Below, one piece after another: positions 11,084-22,852 of a stretch of DNA of 64,000 nt. The stretch lies in contig OZ024880.1 of the NCBI GenBank assembly GCA_964017185.1, positions 44,653,071 through 44,717,070 on the forward strand, read 5' to 3'. The notes beneath the pieces are model-generated. The model was not told the origin of the DNA. It worked only from the letters and a program-made list of their open reading frames with translations, and did not search any database. Position 1 is the first letter of the stretch. Each line of letters opens with the position of its first letter. Source of the stretch: Rugalucina vietnamica (lineage: Eukaryota > Mollusca > Bivalvia > Lucinida > Lucinidae). The position numbers were made by a program, and so were the translations under genes.

Positions 11084-11864
11084 GCATTAGAAAAAAGCGC
11101 GAATTTTCATTGACATACAATATGTGAGTAATTCTGTTGATGTCATCATAATAATTAACTTTATTAAACCTTACTTCTCACGGCTTCATTGCAAGCTAGT
11201 ATAGCTTCTAAAGCATGTTTCTTGTCGGTACCCTCTATATTTTAATACCATTTATGAGGGTATTACTAAACAGGTGTGTTCAGTTATTAATATACCCCTG
11301 CGATAATCAGAAATAAATTGACAACTCTTCTTGTTTTTTAACCAACGTCACTGGCAAGAAATGGACAACTGGATGTATTTGATTATATAATGTGTTAAGT
11401 ATGTCTATAGATATTTACTCTGTGTATAAAACTTCCAGATCTTGTGATGCTGTATGCCTAAATTTATTACATAACATATGGGGCCAAATTTTTAACAAAC
11501 CATTTGCTGATATTCGAGTTTCAAAGACTTCACAAGGAATCATGGTTAACGATTTGTAAGTTATAACAGAATAACCATTTTTGTACTACGGCTGAAAATT
11601 TGGTGTCTTTATGAGCACTACTTACAAAGTTAACTGCCAATATCATTTTGATAAAATTACACCAACAAATTGGAAACGTTGTAACCATTTCCAATTTGAA
11701 ATAAAAATGTGGGTCACGGGATTGCGTCGGACGATATGGATTATAAAACGTTCCATATTCCCGCCTTTTTTATGTTGCACTGACGTCGCGTATATTTATG
11801 CGACGTCATGAATAGCGAAATAACCGTTTTCACATATAATAAACCTTATACACTATATACATGA

Positions 11865-12020
11865 ACTGGGCCTTATGTGGGATAAGCAAAGTTCTGCTTG
11901 CGGGTAGGCCAGGTGGTTTTTCTCGGGTTCTCCCGTTTTCGTCCACCTTCTGATTGGCCCGTCTCATACGAGCTGAAATAATCTGAAAGGGACGTAAAAA
12001 AACATGAACAATATGTATAC
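11865..12020 (+). mobile_element. SINE 3'-domain-like fragment
   Basis: Contains TTCTGCTTGCGGG, CTCGGGTTCTCCCG, GTCCACC and then GCTGAAATAATCTGAAAGGG, an order I associate with the conserved 3' domain of mollusc SINEs. A related stretch occurs at 47130-47290. No tRNA-like head was found upstream, so this copy is probably truncated. Confidence 0.5.
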
Positions 12021-12036
12021 CCGTCTTAGGACTTAA

Positions 12037-12982
12037 GGATGTTCGCTGCCAATGAAAAAGTATTCAAACTTTTTTTCTAACCGCTCTTTTTTTTATTCCA
12101 AACTACAACACGTGACATTTGAAAACAAAATAAGTATAGGGTAGTGTGCATTTTTTCAAGCTACAGGCCTGTGAATGAGACCTCTGAACACCATGTTTTA
12201 AATTTAGTAAAATTAATTTAATTTTCAATTCTTTGAAACATTCCTGTCTTGAACAAAAAATACACCTAGAATGCTTTCAAAAGTCATAATATTTACGTAA
12301 TGCAAACTATTTTGGACCAAAAGCATAGAAAAATTTGCAACTTGAAGTGTATGACAAAATTTTACGAGTCGTTTTCCAACCCTACCCCCATACTTGAAAA
12401 GTCCGAAAAAATCAATATTTTGAAATGTGCCAAACCCATATTTGTAGATTCAAACTTTTTCTTGTATTTTCACACAACATAGAACTTGGTAATATTGTTC
12501 GAATAAAAGAAAGAAATATATAGGGTAGTGTGCATATAAGAGAGAACCAACAACTTGAAAATTGCCATTTTAAGCCTTTTTTCGGCTGTTTTGTTTCTTA
12601 AAGCCTATTTCATAAAACCACCAAAAAAATTAAAACTAGCGCACCAAAGACAGAAAGACTTACTTAGAAGAACATGTACACATATACTGCTGCAAAAATA
12701 AACATCGAACTAGTGCAATTAATTTAAAGATGTGTAATATTCAAGTTCAATCTACCCTACCCCCTAAATTTTACTGAGAACTAAATTTTTCTGAAAAGTT
12801 GCAGAAAATGGGGTGAAAAAATTAAGTTCCTTAGATTGACAATTTTCATGGCTCATTCGATGTATATCATCAATATGTATCCAAATATAAAATATTAGGA
12901 AAATATCTGCAACCGTTTACGAGATATTCAACAAAAGAAAAACCGGAAGTTCCGAAATGTCAAATGTTAGCAGCGAACATCC
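12037..12982. mobile_element. TTAA-flanked TIR element (GGATGTTCGC family), copy 1
   Basis: 946 bp bounded by GGATGTTCGCTGC and GCAGCGAACATCC, flanked by TTAA at 12033-12036 and 12983-12986. It is closely similar over its whole length to 34451-35394. TTAA duplication is characteristic of piggyBac-like and Kolobok-like elements, although the GGATG terminus is not one I can assign. TAGGGTAGTGTGCA occurs twice inside. No transposase is encoded. Confidence 0.85.
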
Positions 12983-13369
12983 TTAATTATGCAGAAACAG
13001 AGTAAGATTCTACAGCTTGCAACGATATTTAGAAATTAAAACAAAACGACCATTAAAGCTACGCGTAACATGCACATACTAAACGCCGATGTTGTGTAAA
13101 CAGTATGCTCATAAAGAATAGGAATGTTTCTCTTTAACCCTACATATAACATGTTTGCCATAATGCTGAAAGTGCATACGTTGTGTAATCCTACAGCTTT
13201 TTAATGTGTTTTATACACTAGCAGATATGGTCCAGATGTACGTGCTGAAAAAAATCAGTTTTTGAAAAATTGACAACATTTTTACTTAGACAATATTTGA
13301 CTCTATGACCCTAAGCTTACACAGCCGATGAGGGTTTGCAATAACAGTTACAGTCTATATTTGAGCTTG

Positions 13370-13757
13370 TTATGTTTCAGGTTGTATCACTACCGATTGT
13401 GCAGCTTTTTTCTCATATGATGCTGGACAAGTATGCAATATCTTCTCAGTGAATGTTGTATCGTCTGATATTTTATTCCCTATTGCAGCCTGTTTAGCTT
13501 GATTCTACTTTTAAATTAATGTTCATTGCGAATATACACCATTTTTTTCAGCTAATATTGTACCAATGTGCGTCCCTGTCTGATTTATTTACTAAGAAAT
13601 GAGAAATGTGACTTATGTTACTGCGCTGTCATGTTATTCATTGTATTTCTCTTATCATTCTCAGTAAACACGCTATATTTCTTGGTTATGAATAACAATC
13701 AATTAGCTAACATATAAATAATTGTAAGCAATGCAGCTCCTGTGCATGCAAATGGTA
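13370..13757. repeat. Low-copy segment shared with the giant inverted repeat
   Basis: Similar to 41740-42075 and, inverted, to the matching part of the right arm near 52600-52920. Shared landmarks are TTTTTCAGCTAATATTGTAC (in part), GTCCCTGTCTGAT, TATGTTACT, CATGTTATTCATTGTATTTC and CTCCTGTGCATGCAAATG. No coding potential was recognised. Confidence 0.7.
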
Positions 13758-14634
13758 TGTGATGGATGACAGGTTGCGTCACAAAAATAACGCTAGTTAA
13801 CCAATGGATGGAATCAATGCAATTGTATACCCAAAACAAAGATAGGAAACTCTCAAATGGTAAAACGAATGCAAGCTATGGATCTCCAACAGGCCGTCGG
13901 CTCGGTCAACAGGGATATTGCAGGTTATAGCTTGGCAATGAAGCTGCTATATATAACCAATTTGAAGACAATTTTCGCAGTTTTCGATGTTGAATCTGAA
14001 AACAAAATTAATTCACTTTTATAGGCAAATGTGGATTAATAAGAGTTGTAAATCGTAAAATGGATATCATTGTTCATGACACCTTTAATAACAACCGTAA
14101 TAATGCCACTTGAAGCGATCTTAGATTGCATGATATCAGCATCAAACTTGTGAACGATACTTTATTGCTTTTCAATAATTCAAACCAAACATGTTAATAC
14201 ACATATTGCAAAATCTAAATTGTTCGTTTGCAGTATGAAATTGATTTATGATTTTTTAAACACACATCAAAGTGTAGTTCATTTTCTGTTTACAGTTATT
14301 TCAGTCTCCAGAGAAATGTAGAGAAGTGGCTACTACTGATCAGCGTATCCTGTTGATATACTTACTGTGTGGGGCTTCTGTTTCGTACTTAATCCATCGT
14401 ACAGATTATAGATTTTTTTGGTCCGCTATTCTCTGAGAAATCAGAAATTTATGATCGGTTTGATTCACTTTCGAACCAATGTTTAATATGCTCAACGGCA
14501 AAAGTTTAGTCAGTGAAAATACATGTGTAATTCCCATTAGGACTGTTTAAATCGCTATAGCTTCAAAGCCCCTTGATAGTTTGGGACTAAAATTGCCAGT
14601 CATAAACCTGTGAATAAAACCTAACATTTCCAGC

Positions 14635-14635
<1 letters not shown>

Positions 14636-14676
<41 letters not shown>
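14636..14676. repeat. A-homopolymer, 41 nt
   Basis: An uninterrupted A-run inside a 0.7 kb stretch (about 14390-15090) found in copy B but not in copy A. It may be a retroelement tail, but no element body was identified next to it. Confidence 0.9.
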
Positions 14677-14680
<4 letters not shown>

Positions 14681-15345
14681 AATATCGCATGTGGTTTTGC
14701 AAGAGTGCATACACCGATTTTCATTCTTTCAATTGATAATCACAAAAATGATGATTTACGAAAACGACTAATAACTATGCCGAAATGGACAACTGGTCGA
14801 GTTTCTTTTTAAAATAAGAAAGAAACTGACTTTGCAAATTTAATAAAGGGTGACATCTAAGGCAAGCAACAGGGTTTGATAGTAATCGGACTTGTCAAAG
14901 TTGACTGACGAAACTTTTTCCTCTGAGTATATATTTGCCCTCATTTGGCTTTAGTCTTTATATCGACAGATGAAAAATTTCAGTTATTCTCGTCGTCAAA
15001 TCTTAAGGGTCGCTGTCGAGGCCTAACTAGCCGAAAGCGCGGTATGGTCCATCCCCTTTGTCATTAATAAGTATGTTCACTGCTCTTAGACAATCCTAGC
15101 TTATGCATTTGAACGTAGAAGAACAATCAAATAGAAGCAGCGATGAAATGTTATGGTACCACATGTATTTCAAATTGGAACATCATCTGATTAAAGGAAG
15201 CCACCAATAATGTAGTGTGATGCAACGTGCTGTAGATTCATACTTCGAATATACTTCTAGATTTCGTCGCAATGTGCGAGAATTTGCATTATAGCAGGCC
15301 TGAAAAAAAAATTCCATCGAAAACCTTTAGTTTGGCAATTAACTG

Positions 15346-15388
15346 CCTTGAATTAGACACAATAATTGTGATTGTGTCTAATTCAAGG
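15346..15388. repeat. Quasi-palindrome unique to copy B
   Basis: CCTTGAATTAGACACAAT and ATTGTGTCTAATTCAAGG are perfect reverse complements separated by a 7 nt loop. The same place in copy A (about 7120-7150) keeps only the left half and continues with unrelated sequence. Confidence 0.85.
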
Positions 15389-15850
15389 TTGTTAACATTT
15401 CTTACAAACGAAACGTTTTTCAAGCACTGCACTGTGTAATCGCCGCGGGTAAAAAATCGAAAAGTCTCAAAACACGTATTCATAGTTAAACGAATAACTC
15501 AACGGTTGCAATTGCAATATGATAAATCAAATGTCGCTATTTAGTTTCGAAGTGGTTTCACAAAATTTAGGGAAACAAAAGCCGCTTTGCAGATTATTTA
15601 ACATCTCCATATTACAATGTCGACGTAAATTCAGGCGCTCATGCTTAAAGTGTCTCATTATGGTTTGTTTAGTATGACTATTTAAATGAAAAGTGTGAGT
15701 GCATGTATCGAAATTTCATCAGCCCAAATGACACACTCTCTGATTAGATACATGACTATCTCATTATGTTGGTTTATAGCTATCATGAACACATAGCCGA
15801 AAACCTAAGCGATGTTCCTGCGTTTTGCTCCAGTTTCTTTTCTTTAAACC

Positions 15851-15968
15851 AAAATTACACAAGATTCAAGATTCAAGATTCACTTTATTCTGTGTTTAAT
15901 TGTTGTGTAATATTGGAATACGCTATAATGTGATACTATGGCTTTCTTAATAAAGTGAAAATTACACA
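15851..15968 (-). mobile_element. Tiny retroinsertion with 11 bp target duplication
   Basis: AAAATTACACA occurs at 15851-15861 and 15958-15968, bracketing 96 bp. On the minus strand the insert ends with AATAAAGTGAATC followed by a short ATCTTGA repeat, the type of 3' tail seen on LINE-mobilised sequences. It lies in copy B and has no counterpart in A. Confidence 0.7.
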
Positions 15969-16798
15969 CTTAGAATACGAACAACAGTCGTAATTCGTAT
16001 GATTTAATAGTAAACATTATCTCCATCAGTAATACATAATTATCGTTTCGTTGCTAGATACATGTATTTACCTATCATTTTGCTTTCGGTAAAAGGCAAA
16101 CATAGGTTTCCTTCGTAATGTGAGTCTCTTATTGATATCCCAATAATTCTATCATGGAGACTTGAAGAAACAATGGCGGTCTGATAAATCCTCTTGTCTA
16201 TGATTTAGCACGACTCTGTAATTGTATCAGGACGATCTTAACACCAAAATCCATCAAGTTCTGGTTTATTTGATTTGGAGTCAGGTAATCAAATGCCATT
16301 TATGGTTAGAACATTGGGATGACGCATTAGGAAACCGTGCACTTATCACAGACTTTAGTCGGAGTGCGTCGCGAGAAACAATGTTTCTCGCGCGTAATAA
16401 GACAAAGGTCAAAGAACAGCTTCAAGTGCGGTTTTCGTGCAGCTGAGCATCCTTTTTGACTGCGATACAAAGTTTGTACATTTTCAAAATTTAATAATAC
16501 CAATGGTTTCACAAACTGTGCAGAGACCCTGAAGAAATACGACGCGACAAGATGGCTTTATGCCGGTGGCTTTCTATTAAATAAACTGGCACGTAATCAT
16601 GAGAGGACGTAAGCCACTACGAATGCAATTATCAAGGCTTGGCCTTACTGGGGCAACATCAAAATGCATTCCTCGTAACAAACACATGTGTGACATTCAG
16701 ACACAATACATTAGAAACAAGTAGCCCAAGGGCAACGATCGCTCATCTGAGAGTCAACAAGTACAGTCACTTGATAAAATGCTTTTTCAAACATTCAA

Positions 16799-17890
16799 GG
16801 GCAGCTAACTCCACAGTCAAGAGTCAAATCCGGCTAAAATTGAACTCATCCAAGATGTTATTGTTATCCTTGTTACTTCCAAGAATGAAGAAGATCCGAT
16901 CAAAATTGAAGGTGCTAGGGGGCCCACAACACTAAATATTGATTTTTCAGACACTCAGGGGCAGCTAACTCCGCAGTCATAGATCGGATCTGGCTGAAAT
17001 TCGAACTCATCCGAGATGTTATGAAAGTTCTTGTTACTTCCAAGAATGAAGAAGATCCGATCAAAATTGAAGGTGCTACAGTGGCCAAAACACTAAATAT
17101 TAATTTTTCAAACACTCAAGGGCAGCTAACTCCGCAGTCAAGTGTTGGATCTGGCTGAAATTCAACTCATCCAAGATGTTTTAGTTATCCTTGTTACTAC
17201 CAAGAATGTAGAAGATCTGATCAAAATAGAAGACGCTGGAGTGACCACAACACTAAAAATTGATTTTTCAAACATTCAAGGGCAGCTAACACCGCAGTCC
17301 AGGGTCAAATCTGGCTCAAATTCGAACTCATCCAAGATGTTATGGTTATCCTTGTTACTTCCAAGAATGAAGAAGATCCAATTAAAATTGAAGGCGCTAG
17401 AGTGGCCACGATACAAAATATTGATTTTTCAAACACCAAAGGGCAGCTTACTCCGCAGTCAGAGGTCGGATCTGGTCGAAATTCGAACTCATCCGAGATA
17501 TTGTAGTTATCCTTGTTACCTGCAAGAATGAAGAAGATACACTGAAAAACAAAAATGCTATAGTGGCCACAACACAAAATATTGATTTTTCAAACACTCA
17601 ATGGCAGATAAATCCGCAGTCAGAGGTCGGATCTGGTCGAAATTCGAACTCATCCGAGATGTTATGGATGTCCTTGCACTTCGAAGAATAAAGAAGAACC
17701 GAATAAAAATGAAGGCGCTAGCGTGGACAAAATATTGATTTTTCAAACACTCAATGGCAGATAACTCCGCAGTCAGAGGTCGGATCTTGTCGAAATTCGA
17801 ACTCATCCGAGATGTTACGGATGTCCTTGTTACTTCCAAGAATAAAGAATATCCGAATAAAAATGAAGGCGCTAGGGTGGCCAAAACACT
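16799..17890 (+). repeat. ~160 bp tandem array, seven units
   Basis: Units start at about 16799, 16958, 17120, 17280, 17441, 17602 and 17755, so the period is 159-162 bp except for one 153 bp step. Each opens with GGGCAGCTAACTCCGCAGTC or a variant and contains CGAACTCATCCGAGATGTTA and CAAGAATGAAGAAGATCC. Apparent open frames of up to 129 codons are by-products of the period and fall on both strands. Confidence 0.9.
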
Positions 17891-17891
17891 A

Positions 17892-19263
17892 ATTAAAATA
17901 GTGTTTTCTGAGGAAAACTATGCCCCCCAACCGTTTAGTAATTGAAGTGTAGTTACCTTGTGATATGAAGTTTTTCTTTGGAAGACACCATGCGCATCTT
18001 GTTCTGTATGGTGTGGTAGTTTAAACTTGTTTTGGACCCTGTCTAAAATTAGGTCACGATTACCAAATTCTTATAAACTCTGAACCTCCTCACAACAATG
18101 CTTCTGTGCAAGTTTGGTTAAAATCGATCAATTGGTTTACAAGTTATCGCGTCCGAAAGACTAATTTCAACAGTTATGAACTAGTGACCTTGGAAATTAG
18201 GTCAAGGTCACCAAAATCTTATCAACTCTGAGCCTCCTCCCAACAATGCTTCTGTGCAAGTTTGGTCAAAATCCATCAATTAGTTTACAAGATATCGCGT
18301 CAGAAAAACTAATTTCAACAGTTTCTGGCTAGTGACCTTGGAAATTAGGTCAAGATCACCAAAATCTTATCAACTCTGAGCCTCCTCCCAACAATGCTTC
18401 TGTGCAAGTTTGGTTCAAATCCATCAATTAGTTTACAAGATAGCGTATCGGAAACACTAATTTCAACAGTTTTTAAGGACTCGTGACCTTGAAAATTAGG
18501 TCAAGGTCATCAAACAAGGTCTCCCAACAATATTTCTGTTCAAGTTTGGTCAAAATCCATCAATTGGTTTACAAGATATTGCGTTAGATAAAAAATTCAA
18601 CAGTTTTTATGGACTCACAACCTTGAAATTAGGTCAAGGTCACCAAAATCTAATCAACTCTGAGTCTTCTAGCAACAATGCTTCTGTGCAAGTTTGGTCA
18701 AAATCCATCAATGGGTTTCAAGATATTGCGTTGGAAAGACTAATTTCAACATTTTTTATGGACTCACAACCTTGAAAATTAGGTCAAGCTCACCAAAATC
18801 TAATCAACTCTGAGCCTCCTCCCAACAATGCTTCTGTGCAACTTTGGTAAAAATCCATCTATTGGTTTACAAGATATTGCGTTGGAAAGACTAATTTCAA
18901 CAGTTTTTATGGACTCGTGACCTTGAAAATTAGGTCAAGGTCACCAAAATCTAATCAACTCTGAGCCAAAATCCATTCATTTGTTCAGAAGATATCGCGT
19001 CGGAAATCCTAATTTGATCAGTTTTCATGGGCTGGTGACCTTGAAAATGAGGTCAAGGTCACCAAAATCTTATCAACTCTTTCCCCCTCCCAACCATGTA
19101 TCTATGCAAGTTTGGTCAAAATCCATCCACTGGTTCAAAAGATATCGCGTCGGAAAGAGGCTACGCGGACGCGGACGCCGACGCGGACGCGGACGCAGAC
19201 GCCAACGCCGACCGGATCCGCACCAAAAACAATATGTCCCCCACCTTCGGTTGGGGGGACATA
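17892..19263 (+). mobile_element. Second tandem-repeat element nested in the 160 bp array
   Basis: Breaks the 160 bp unit between ACACTAA and ATATTGATTTTT. It contains about eight units of 117-158 bp marked by AGGTCAAGGTCACC (about 18049, 18207, 18347, 18499, 18633, 18782, 18934, 19051), each followed by TCAACTCTGAGCCTCCTCCC and then GCAAGTTTGGTC. A GCGGAC-type GC-rich minisatellite (19161-19217) and a terminal hairpin GTCCCCCACC/GGTTGGGGGGAC (19234-19260) finish it. The architecture parallels the host element. Confidence 0.75.
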
Positions 19264-19760
19264 AATATTGATTTTTCACACAGTCAAGGGCAGATAACTC
19301 TGCAGTCAAGGGTCGGATCTGGCTGAAATTCGAAGTCATCCGAGATGTTATAGCTATCCTTGTTACTTCCAAGTATGAACAAGATCCAGTCAAAATTGAA
19401 GGCGCTAGAGTGGCCACAATACAAAATAATGATTTTTTCAAACACTCAAACAGTCAGAGGTCGGATCTAGCTGAAATTCGAACCCATCCGAGATATTATA
19501 GTTGTCCTTATTACCTGCAAGAATGAAGAAGATCCACTGAAAAATAATGGCGCTAGAGTTGCCACAACATTTTTCCCATTATAAGTCTATGGGGATTTTT
19601 TCAGACGCTCAAGGGCAGCTAACTCTGCAATCTGAGGTCGAACCTAGCCGAAATTTGAACTCATCCGAGCTGTTATGGTTGTCCTTGTTATTCCCAAGAA
19701 TGAAGAAGATCCAATCAAAAAAGTTGCTAGAGTGGCCACAACAGTTTCCCCATTATAACT
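19264..19760 (+). repeat. ~160 bp tandem array, three further units
   Basis: The same unit as 16799-17890 resumes after the nested element, with unit starts near 19289, about 19450 (lacking its first bases) and 19611. These units are more diverged. Confidence 0.85.
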
Positions 19761-19910
19761 CAATGGGAGCTATCTGTTGCCATGGAAACCAGAGTTCTGA
19801 TCCGACCTGGCCCCAAACCTAATTCAACCTTTCCCACTCCTCAATGATACTTTTGATAAAATTTGATCACGATTGGGCTTGTTGTCTTAGAGACATTCAA
19901 GTTTGAAAAT

Positions 19911-19952
19911 GTGGACGGACGGACGGACGGACGCACGGACGGACGGACGACG
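19911..19952 (+). repeat. GGAC microsatellite
   Basis: About ten GGAC units with one GCAC variant, just upstream of the Helitron-like 3' hairpin. I associate this position with this family in other bivalve copies. Confidence 0.9.
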
Positions 19953-20419
19953 GCTCGACTACCATACTATAAGCTCACCTTGTGAGCCTTCGGCTCAGGT
20001 GAGCTAATAAACGCGAATATTAACTGACAAACGGCACGTTTTCCATTCTGTTAATTTAATCATAAGAATAATCGTGCTCAGATCTCACTTCTCAAGACAC
20101 CACTGCTAGCTATATATACTGAACAAAAAAGAAAAGAAACGCAACAATTATATTCCACTAAATTTTGAGCTAACTATGATACAAACAGAAATCATTCCAT
20201 TTTCTACTTCTGCATTAGATGTCAGGCTTCCGAATGCAAGAAACCGATATTCATTTTGATGAGTATTTTATGCGATGCCAACCGTGGGCATGCTGAAAGT
20301 AGTTAACCACACAGTGCGCATGCGCAAGCAATAAAATTATGGTACGATTTAAATCCGCTATAAACCCCAATTCAAAGTCACAATGTACCACTCAGCAGAT
20401 AACTCACACGTTAAAAGAT

Positions 20420-20850
20420 CAGGAAAAGGCGCAATCAGAAAAAGATTCCCACTCTAAAAACCGAGGTGGGAAAAAACCAAACTAACAATCAGGTACTTAT
20501 ACCATGAAACATATCGTAAGCCGAATGAGCAGCTATTTTCCCAATAGGTGGCCACTCAGTTACCTTAACTTAACTAAAAATATGAAAACATACATAAGGC
20601 ACCAACAGCACAAAAAAGTTTTATACACCAAGACATAAAACAAAAAGAACCACCACAGAAGTATCGACTTGGAACGATCAGTAACACAAAGTTACTGGCG
20701 GGCTTAAACCGGTTTTACATGGCCATAACCTCACCCTCAGCTTCTGCAGTGGTTCATAACATTTAGTTAGTTATTCGGTCCTAGTGGTGAATCTCTAACT
20801 AGTAAATGAATCATCAAGAACAAACAAATAAATCATGATAAACATCCTGA
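20420..20850 (-). mobile_element. RT-family 3' fragment (minus strand)
   Basis: Reverse complement of the 3' region seen at 2990-4470. It starts at AAAAGATCAGGAAAAGGCGC and runs through CCGAATGAGCAGCTATTTTC and the CAGCTTCTGCAGTGG block to near 20850, where the LINE fragment begins. Confidence 0.8.
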
Positions 20851-22064
20851 ATAAAACCTATATTGCTCTATGGGAGTGAAATATGGGGCTTCGGAAATCT
20901 TGACGATCTGGAAAGAATACAACTTAAATTTTTAAAAAAATATGCATTTAATCTAAAACGTTCGACACCAACATACATGATATATGGTGAATTAGGGGTT
21001 AAACCATTTAGTATCGATATTAAAACTAGAATGATTTCATTTTGGTCTAAACTTTTATCTCATGAAGGAAATCAAGTTTCGTCTTCAATGTATCAGATTA
21101 TATATGACATGCATAAAAACAACATAATAAAATCAGAATATTTAAATAATATTAAACACATCTTAAATACATGCGGATTTTTCGGTTTATGGGAATCACA
21201 GTCAGTACCAAACACAGAATGGCTAAAATTAGCTATTTCACAGAAGCTTGAAGACCAGTACCTGCAAAACTGGATCTCAATCGGCGATACATCTGTTTAA
21301 AGATGAATTCGGTTTTAGTGAATACTTGTATATACTGCCTAAATACTTCTCTAAAATTTTACTATTATTTCGGACAAGAAATCATAGACTTCCTATAGAA
21401 TTGGGTCGATGGTCTGGTATTGCTATAAATGAAAGAATATGTCATTTTTGTCACAAAGATATCGGTGACGAGTTTCATTATATTTTAAAATGTGAATATT
21501 TTCAGGAAGAACGACACAATTACATAAAACAATATTATCGAAGACACCCTAATACAATGAAGTTCAAGCAGTTAATGAACTCAACAAACGTCATTGAATT
21601 AAAAGAGTTAGGCAAATTTATTCAAATTATAACGACCAGTAACCATCAGAATTACGAACTGTTATTAGATATGTTGTAATAATTGTTTTCATTATTTTAC
21701 CAAAATATGGCTACACTATTATATTTGATAAACTGATGAGAGATAAATTAAATATGAAGTTGGGTTTTGTGGTTGAATATTATAAGCGTCATTGGACATA
21801 GCACTGAAACTGTCAGTCTATATATTTGTGCTCATATTAAATGTATTTGATATATTCATGAAATTTAGTATGTATAATGTATATTTTTCTGCTATTCAGG
21901 GTATTTTTGGGTCAAACGGGAGTATTTAAGTAATTTCTGTTGTTCTCCCAAATGTGTATGTGACCACTTAGTTATCAACATTTTGCATGTTATATATGTA
22001 TGTACCTTCTGTTGTTACATGAAAATGTTTCCTGGAGAGAATAAAGAATTGAATTGAATTGGAG
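20851..22064 (+). pseudogene. 5'-truncated LINE, RT C-terminus with zinc-knuckle-like end
   Basis: The plus strand reads LYGSEIWGFGNLDDLERIQ and YGELGVKPFSIDIKTRMISF, typical of the region after the RT core of many invertebrate non-LTR retrotransposons. A frameshift near 21265 moves the reading to RTRNHRLPIELGRWSGIA and CHFCHKDIGDEFHYILKCEY, a Cys-x2-Cys...His...Cys end region. The stop is at 21677-21679. The 3' UTR ends in AATAAAG and a short GAATT repeat (22043-22062). The RT catalytic core and endonuclease are absent, as expected of a dead-on-arrival copy. I place it in the broad Jockey/CR1/RTE-like assemblage only. Confidence 0.75.
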
Positions 22065-22399
22065 GTTCAAACGTTTGCGCATGAGCAGAGCAAATATTTC
22101 CCGATTTGCATTATGTAAGCCGACAAAAAATTCTCATTCAATTTTTATCGAAATGAAAATCATTTTTTGTATGATATACCCTATTATCCCATGAACTGGA
22201 ATAATACAGCAACATACCTGAAATTATCAACGTTTTACCCTAAAACTCGAAAATCCTCGGTGGCCTATTGTTGCGTTTCTTTTTTGTTCAGTATATTATA
22301 GCTTCTTAAGCGTGCTTCTTGGTGGTGATGTCTATATTCAAATGTTGTTATATATATGTAACTCAGAAAGCCAACACCGACCTAAGACCTGGCGACCAT

Positions 22400-22490
22400 T
22401 ACCTCGCAAAAAACCTTGGTCTGGATTCGAGCCTGGACCATAGAAACAGACGTGTGCGTTTACCACTGTGCTTTCTAAAACCCTTAAACA
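22400..22490 (-). mobile_element. tRNA-derived SINE head (minus strand)
   Basis: On the minus strand, AGCACAGTGGTAAACGCACA resembles an A box and GGCTCGAATCCAGACC a B box. Downstream GTCTTAGGTCGGTGTTGGC continues on that strand to about 22370. It is likely a SINE copy or tRNA pseudogene. Confidence 0.55.
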
Positions 22491-22608
22491 GAGTGACCAA
22501 CAAATCATATAGAGTACTCCAGATAATTTCTATTACCTTGTATCTCAAGGTAAAGAATGTCCTGTATGCATTTGCAGTATTCAATTTTAATTGCTCATTC
22601 CCTCGTTA

Positions 22609-22808
22609 GGGGGCGCGGTTGCGTAGTGGTAAAACATCGGACTCCGAATCGAGAGGTCCTGGGTTCGATCCCCACAAGCGGCATCGTGTTGTGTCCTTCA
22701 GCAAGGCATATTAAACCCCAGAGTACTGGTTAATACGCAAGGAGTGTGGGCTCCGTCCCGACATGACTGAAAAATTGTTGACTGGGACGTTAAACGTCAA
22801 AACAAACA
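22609..22808 (+). mobile_element. tRNA-derived SINE, probably near full length
   Basis: The tRNA-like head GCGGTTGCGTAGTGGTAAAA carries an A box, and GGTCCTGGGTTCGATCCCCA carries a good B box. The body includes GTCCTTCAGCAAGGCATATT and CTCCGTCCCGACATGACTGA. The end is GGGACGTTAAACGTC followed by an A-rich AAACAAACACAC tail. Head, body and tail are in the order expected of a mollusc SINE. Confidence 0.75.
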
Positions 22809-22852
22809 CACGCTCCTTTATTACACATGAAACTTTTGTTAACTAATTTTTT

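Larger units (their letters stand above)
6430..11560. repeat. Duplicated non-coding block, copy A
   Basis: Collinear, same-strand similarity links this block to 13930-23850. Matching landmarks include TCGTAAAATGGATATCA (6555 and 14054), GTGAACGATACTTTAT (6647 and 14151), CATCAAGTTCTGGTTTATTT (about 10302 and 16252), and CAGTTATTAATATACCCCTG (about 11280 and 23626). Copy A contains its own insertions: 7669-9774 with 8400-9526 nested in it, and 10841-11083. No host coding sequence is apparent, so this is an old, diverged segmental duplication. Confidence 0.8.
16722..20007 (+). mobile_element. Helitron-like non-autonomous element with internal tandem arrays
   Basis: The 3' end has the hairpin GCTCACC...GGTGAGC (about 19974-20004) followed by CTAA (20004-20007) and a T, matching the Helitron CTRR end, 3' hairpin and A/T insertion preference. 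No inverted terminal repeats or target duplication are seen. In copy A the flanks are joined (near 11090). The 5' end near 16722 (about GTAGCCCAAGGGC) is approximate. The body contains about ten copies of a ~160 bp repeat interrupted by a second element, then a GGAC microsatellite. No Rep/helicase is encoded. It resembles the internal-array interspersed elements known from bivalves. Confidence 0.7.
20117..22293. mobile_element. TA-flanked TIR element hosting a LINE and an RT-family fragment
   Basis: The left TIR TACTGAACAAAAAAGAAAAG matches the inverted right TIR TACTGAACAAAAAAGAAACG, then CGCAACAAT on both sides. TA flanks at 20115-20116 and 22294-22295 fit Tc1/mariner-type integration. Copy A shows the empty site near 11200. 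Its own sequence is about 20117-20415 and 22065-22293, and the middle is later retroelement insertion. Confidence 0.75.

Noticed and set aside
16639-19822. Frames of up to 145 codons with repeated peptides such as NSSKMLWLSLLLPRMKKIQ
   Set aside because: The peptide repeats every ~53 residues because the DNA repeats every ~160 bp. It appears in inconsistent frames and on the opposite strand.
16722-20007. Tandem arrays as a satellite or CRISPR-like array
   Set aside because: Few units, about 120-160 bp each with no short-repeat/unique-spacer alternation, and a Helitron-like 3' end.
22609-22690. Functional tRNA gene
   Set aside because: A and B boxes are good, but the head continues into a SINE body and A-rich tail, and no clean acceptor stem is evident.
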